From positions 1 to 64,000 of the forward strand of contig NZ_CP070615.1 in NCBI RefSeq assembly GCF_017068395.1: DNA of 64,000 nucleotides. The letters run 5' to 3'. A program made the position numbers and the translations under genes. The notes under the pieces are model-generated. The model saw nothing but the letters and a program-made list of their open reading frames with translations, searched no databases and was not told the DNA's origin. Origin of the DNA: Rhodococcus pseudokoreensis (GTDB lineage: Bacteria; Actinomycetota; Actinomycetes; Mycobacteriales; Mycobacteriaceae). This document shows, piece after piece, positions 60,755-64,000 of this stretch. Every line of letters starts with the position of its first letter. The stretch's first letter is position 1.

Positions 60755-61212
60755 CCAACGCCCTGCGTAAGCGACTCGCCTCCCGCCTGCCGGAGGAGCA
60801 CCGCGACAAGGGTGCCGTCACCCTGATGACGGTGGTCTTCGCCCCCGTCCTGATCTTTTTCGTCTGGGGACTGATCGTCGACGGTGGCGGCATGCTCACC
60901 GCCGACCAGCGAGCCGACAACGTCGCCGAGGACGCTGCCCGAGCAGCCGGTCAGCAGATCATCGGATCGGTGAGCGCCCGCGGCATCGACACGGTCGTCG
61001 ACCCGGTCCGCGCGACGGCAGCCGCCAAGAGATACCTGTTCGAGGCCGGCGTCGACGGCGACGTGATCCCCACCGGCCCGCGCACCCTCCTGATCACGAC
61101 CCGCATCGTCTACAACTCGAAACTTCTGCCATACCCCAGAACGAAACTGCTCGTCGGTACGGCCGCTGTGAATCTCAACCGCACCAACGCCGGGGAGGTG
61201 TACATTCCGTGA
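60751..61212 (+). CDS. TadG/TadE-like membrane protein
   Basis: 153 residues from ATG 60751, coupled to the gene before. HRDKGAVTLMTVVFAPVLIF gives the Gly-hydrophobic helix, followed by VDGGGMLTADQRADNVAEDA, the G-G-x-hydrophobic and Ala-rich helix typical of Rv3656-like and TadG pseudopilins of actinobacteria. The rest is a small beta-rich domain. Its stop overlaps the GTG of the LysM gene. Confidence 0.65.
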   Translation: MTNALRKRLASRLPEEHRDKGAVTLMTVVFAPVLIFFVWGLIVDGGGMLTADQRADNVAEDAARAAGQQIIGSVSARGIDTVVDPVRATAAAKRYLFEAGVDGDVIPTGPRTLLITTRIVYNSKLLPYPRTKLLVGTAAVNLNRTNAGEVYIP

Positions 61213-64000
61213 GCGCAAACGCCGCGAGGTCCCGCCTTGCCGGACTCGGCTACCTCCTGATCCTGGTGATGCTTGTCGCCGGGATCCCGGCCGCGCTCTG
61301 GGCGCTGCGCGGCAATCCGCTCGACATACCGTGGTCGGATTTCGAAGGTTTGCTCGCGAGTCCAGATGACGGCAGTCTTCTCATCGCCCTTCTTCCCCTT
61401 GTTGGCTGGGCTGCTTGGGCCACCTTCACCGTCCCGATTCTGCTCGAACTCGCGGCGACACTGCGTGGCGTCAAAGCGCCGAAGCTGCGCCTTCTTCGCT
61501 CACAACAGCGGACGGCGACGTTCCTCGTCAGCGGCGCCCTCTTGCTCCTGACCGCCGGAACCGCCACCGCCGCACCCGTCCTGACCCAGCCTGCGGACGT
61601 GGGAAGCACGTCTCCGTACGCGCCGCACTCGCAGCAGGACGATCCGAGCGCGTCACCGCAGACACAGGTGGATCCGCGGGCTACCCGGGTGGCGGTACAA
61701 CCGGCGGGGCCGACAGTGACGACCGTGCGGGGAGACACCCTGTGGGGATTAGCCCAGCAGCATCTCGGAGAGGGCCGCCGCTACGCCGAGATACTGGACC
61801 TCAACCGGACTGCTGTCCCCGAGCCAGGGTTTCTGGCCGAAGGGCTGACCCTACAGCTGCCCGCATCCCAGCCCGAGGTGGTACGCGGCGCCTATACGGT
61901 CAAGCAGGGCGACACCCTGTGGGATATCGCCGAGCGCGAGCTCGGCGATCCATTGCGTTTCATGGAGATCACGACTCCAGACGGCACCCCGGCTGGCGAG
62001 CTGATCACGGTCGGCCAGCAATTGATCATGCCCACCGCCGCCTCCGCGGCGGCTGACGCTACGCCGGCGCCGGCCTTGGTGCCGCCGGCTGATGCTGCTC
62101 CGGCTCCGGCTCCGGCTCCCGCTCCGGCTCCGGAAGCTGTTCCGGCTCCCGCTCCGGCGCCCGCGCCTGTGGATGTCGCCCCCAACTGGCAACTCGACCC
62201 CGTCGAGCCTCAAATGCCTGCCGACCTCGTCACCAATGACGCGCCGGCAGAGACCGATACCGAGGACGGCTCATCCGACGTCGTGTTCATCGGTCTCGGA
62301 ATCTCAGCGGTTGCTGCAGCTGGACTCACCGGGCATCTCGCTCTTCGTCGCCGCAAGCAACAACATCGCCGCCGCCGCGGCGAGCGCATCGCCCTTCCCG
62401 CCGAAACCGCGATCCAGGCAGAGCAAGCACTCACGGCCGCCGCTGATCCGCTCACCACCACCCACGTCGACATCGCATTGCGACACCTCGCGCACCACTG
62501 CAGGTCCACGGGAATCGCTCTGCCGGGCCTGCTGGCGGTCTTCGTCGGTGACAACGACATCGAGCTCGGACTCGTCGAACAGGTCTCACTCCCCGCGCCT
62601 TGGACACAGATCGACGACACCACCTGGTCAGTAGATCCGAGAGCGTTTCCGCGCAGCGTTCCCGAGGCCGAGATCAGTCCGTACCCGGCGCTGACGGCAG
62701 TCGGAACCAGCGACGACGGTCGCGACCTCTTGCTCAACTTCGAACAGATCGGCCACCTCGCCATCAGCGGCACCCCGACTGCAACAGCCGGGGTACTGCG
62801 TGCGCTCGCCGTCGAGCTCGCAGTCTCGCCCGTCGCCGACAGCCTCCACCTCAACCTCGTCGGATACTGCGCCGACCTGCCGGAGGCAATCGACAACGGC
62901 CGCATCACCCACTCCGAGGACGCCGACACGGTACTGACGACACTCGCCAATCACGTCGAACTCGACTCCGAAATCCTCGCGGACAACGACTTCGAGTCAA
63001 TCGCGCAGGCACGCACGGCGTACACCACCAGCGAGCTGACCGCACCCGAGATCGTTCTGATCGCCGATCCGGTGACCGAGGCACAGGCCGGGCTACTCGC
63101 CGACATCGCACGGCACGCACCCCGAATCGCGTTCGCCGCAGTGACCACCGAGAGCGCACATACCAACGCCAAATGGACCCTCGAGGTCGACGACAACGGC
63201 TCGGCCGTCCTTGCTCGTCCAGGAATCGCGTCGGCCGGCATCACAGTGACCACCCTCGATGAGGAGAGCTACGCGTCTGTCCTAGACCTACTGACCACCA
63301 CCTCACGCGAACCTCGCGTTGCCCACAAGGGCGATAACCCTGACATTCGATGGGAAGCAGCCCGTCTCGACAACGACATCTCGACCGACGAGTTCATAAC
63401 CAGCTCCGATCCCGCAACCTTCAGCGTGGTCGGGAACGAGGACCTCGACCATGCCGTCGACCGACCAGAGCCGTCCGATTCGGATGAGGTCACCGCAGAA
63501 GGCGAGCTGCCGGAGGCGGATCACATCTGGATCAGGCTGCTCGGCGAACCCGCCGTCACACCCCCGTCACCAGGGCCGGCCGAAGGCCGAGAGAAGAGCC
63601 TGACCGAAATCGCCGCGCTTCTCATCACCACTGATGGCGGAGTCCTCGCCGCGGACATCGACAGCAAAATCTGGCCCCATGACGTCGAAGCCGCCAGAAC
63701 CGGCACAGCCGAGCAGGAGAAAGAAGCGAAGGCCCGGCTCCGCCGGCGCCGCAACGAAGCGCTCTCTCGCCTGCGTAAGTGGCTCGGTGACACCGAGACC
63801 GGTGAACCCGCCCTCATCAAGTCCGGAGATCGAACCGGCCGGACCCCGCAACGGCTCCACGACGCCGTCACGACCGACTGGGACTACTGGCAGGAACTCG
63901 TCAATTCCCATCCCGCTGACGTCGACACCGCCCGGTTATCCGCCGCACTAGCTCTGGTCACCGGTCAACCTTTCAGTAGCGATGACCCCACCGCCTACGG
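61209..64000 (+). CDS. LysM membrane protein with C-terminal regulator-like domain (partial)
   Basis: GTG 61209 opens a frame with no stop to the right edge (over 930 residues). Two membrane helices (about 13-30 and 57-75), a third (about 105-125), then two LysM domains, about 175-222 (TVRGDTLWGLAQQHLG) and about 227-280 (YTVKQGDTLWDIAERELG), bind cell-wall glycan. After an Ala/Pro repeat linker (about 290-330) and another helix (VVFIGLGISAVAAAGLTGHL), a long cytoplasmic part follows; near its end KARLRRRRNEALSRLRKWLG and LLITTDGGVLAADIDSKIWP resemble the SARP/BTAD-type winged-helix and helical region. Such LysM-BTAD proteins accompany Tad clusters in actinomycetes. It probably anchors the pilus machine to the wall; a signalling role is possible. 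Confidence 0.7.
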   Translation, partial: MSANAARSRLAGLGYLLILVMLVAGIPAALWALRGNPLDIPWSDFEGLLASPDDGSLLIALLPLVGWAAWATFTVPILLELAATLRGVKAPKLRLLRSQQRTATFLVSGALLLLTAGTATAAPVLTQPADVGSTSPYAPHSQQDDPSASPQTQVDPRATRVAVQPAGPTVTTVRGDTLWGLAQQHLGEGRRYAEILDLNRTAVPEPGFLAEGLTLQLPASQPEVVRGAYTVKQGDTLWDIAERELGDPLRFMEITTPDGTPAGELITVGQQLIMPTAASAAADATPAPALVPPADAAPAPAPAPAPAPEAVPAPAPAPAPVDVAPNWQLDPVEPQMPADLVTNDAPAETDTEDGSSDVVFIGLGISAVAAAGLTGHLALRRRKQQHRRRRGERIALPAETAIQAEQALTAAADPLTTTHVDIALRHLAHHCRSTGIALPGLLAVFVGDNDIELGLVEQVSLPAPWTQIDDTTWSVDPRAFPRSVPEAEISPYPALTAVGTSDDGRDLLLNFEQIGHLAISGTPTATAGVLRALAVELAVSPVADSLHLNLVGYCADLPEAIDNGRITHSEDADTVLTTLANHVELDSEILADNDFESIAQARTAYTTSELTAPEIVLIADPVTEAQAGLLADIARHAPRIAFAAVTTESAHTNAKWTLEVDDNGSAVLARPGIASAGITVTTLDEESYASVLDLLTTTSREPRVAHKGDNPDIRWEAARLDNDISTDEFITSSDPATFSVVGNEDLDHAVDRPEPSDSDEVTAEGELPEADHIWIRLLGEPAVTPPSPGPAEGREKSLTEIAALLITTDGGVLAADIDSKIWPHDVEAARTGTAEQEKEAKARLRRRRNEALSRLRKWLGDTETGEPALIKSGDRTGRTPQRLHDAVTTDWDYWQELVNSHPADVDTARLSAALALVTGQPFSSDDPTAY

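Overview
The window is high-GC actinobacterial DNA. Gene style and protein families point to a mycolic-acid-type actinomycete such as Rhodococcus, Gordonia or Nocardia; this is an inference, since no rRNA, tRNA or housekeeping gene is present. It reads as part of a large conjugative plasmid or similar mobile element: replication and partition genes, a type IV secretion (conjugation) operon, a Tad pilus operon, insertion sequences and many small unknown genes.

Layout. 1-8530 is a leftward block: a DUF3560-type gene broken by a frameshift and leaving the left edge, then an overlapping operon led by a 1792-residue primase-helicase whose C-terminus resembles the telomere-associated protein Tap, followed by a Tpg-like terminal-protein homologue, and a small DNA-binding protein. 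8697-12134 is the partition region: parA, a proline-rich centromere-binding candidate, and about 740 bp of non-coding DNA built on a strict 12-bp period with an RCGKG core, the best centromere or iteron candidate. 12135-15705 holds a regulator with operator-like repeats and two DUF2510 membrane proteins. 15916-24657 was one helicase-nuclease gene, cut by an IS21-family element that was itself invaded by a recombinase-in-trio (RIT) element; both target duplications can be read.

24952-28086 (leftward) encodes a secreted cutinase-family protein, a small membrane protein and a sigma-factor-like protein. Rightward from 28421 is the conjugation operon: TcpC/VirB8-like, small membrane proteins, VirB4 ATPase, VirB6-like channel protein and a three-domain cell-wall hydrolase. 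A second IS21-family element and a short related remnant (38177-41910) separate it from the FtsK/TcpA-type coupling ATPase (42292). 44738-53578 is accessory: a 12-residue-repeat membrane protein, unknown proteins, a double-HTH regulator, and an alpha/beta hydrolase with a MmyB-like regulator. 54368-64000 is a Tad/Flp pilus operon (SAF protein, CpaE-like, TadA, TadB, TadC, Flp-like pilin, three TadE/G-like proteins) ending in a LysM protein that leaves the right edge.

The most unexpected signals are (i) the 12-bp periodic array next to parA and (ii) four copies of a long conserved promoter-like element, GTCAC-N16-GGATCTTCCTCY, each before a small gene or operon, including the conjugation operon and the coupling-protein gene, on a molecule that encodes its own sigma-like protein. 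No relaxase gene was recognised; if the element is conjugative it should lie outside the window.
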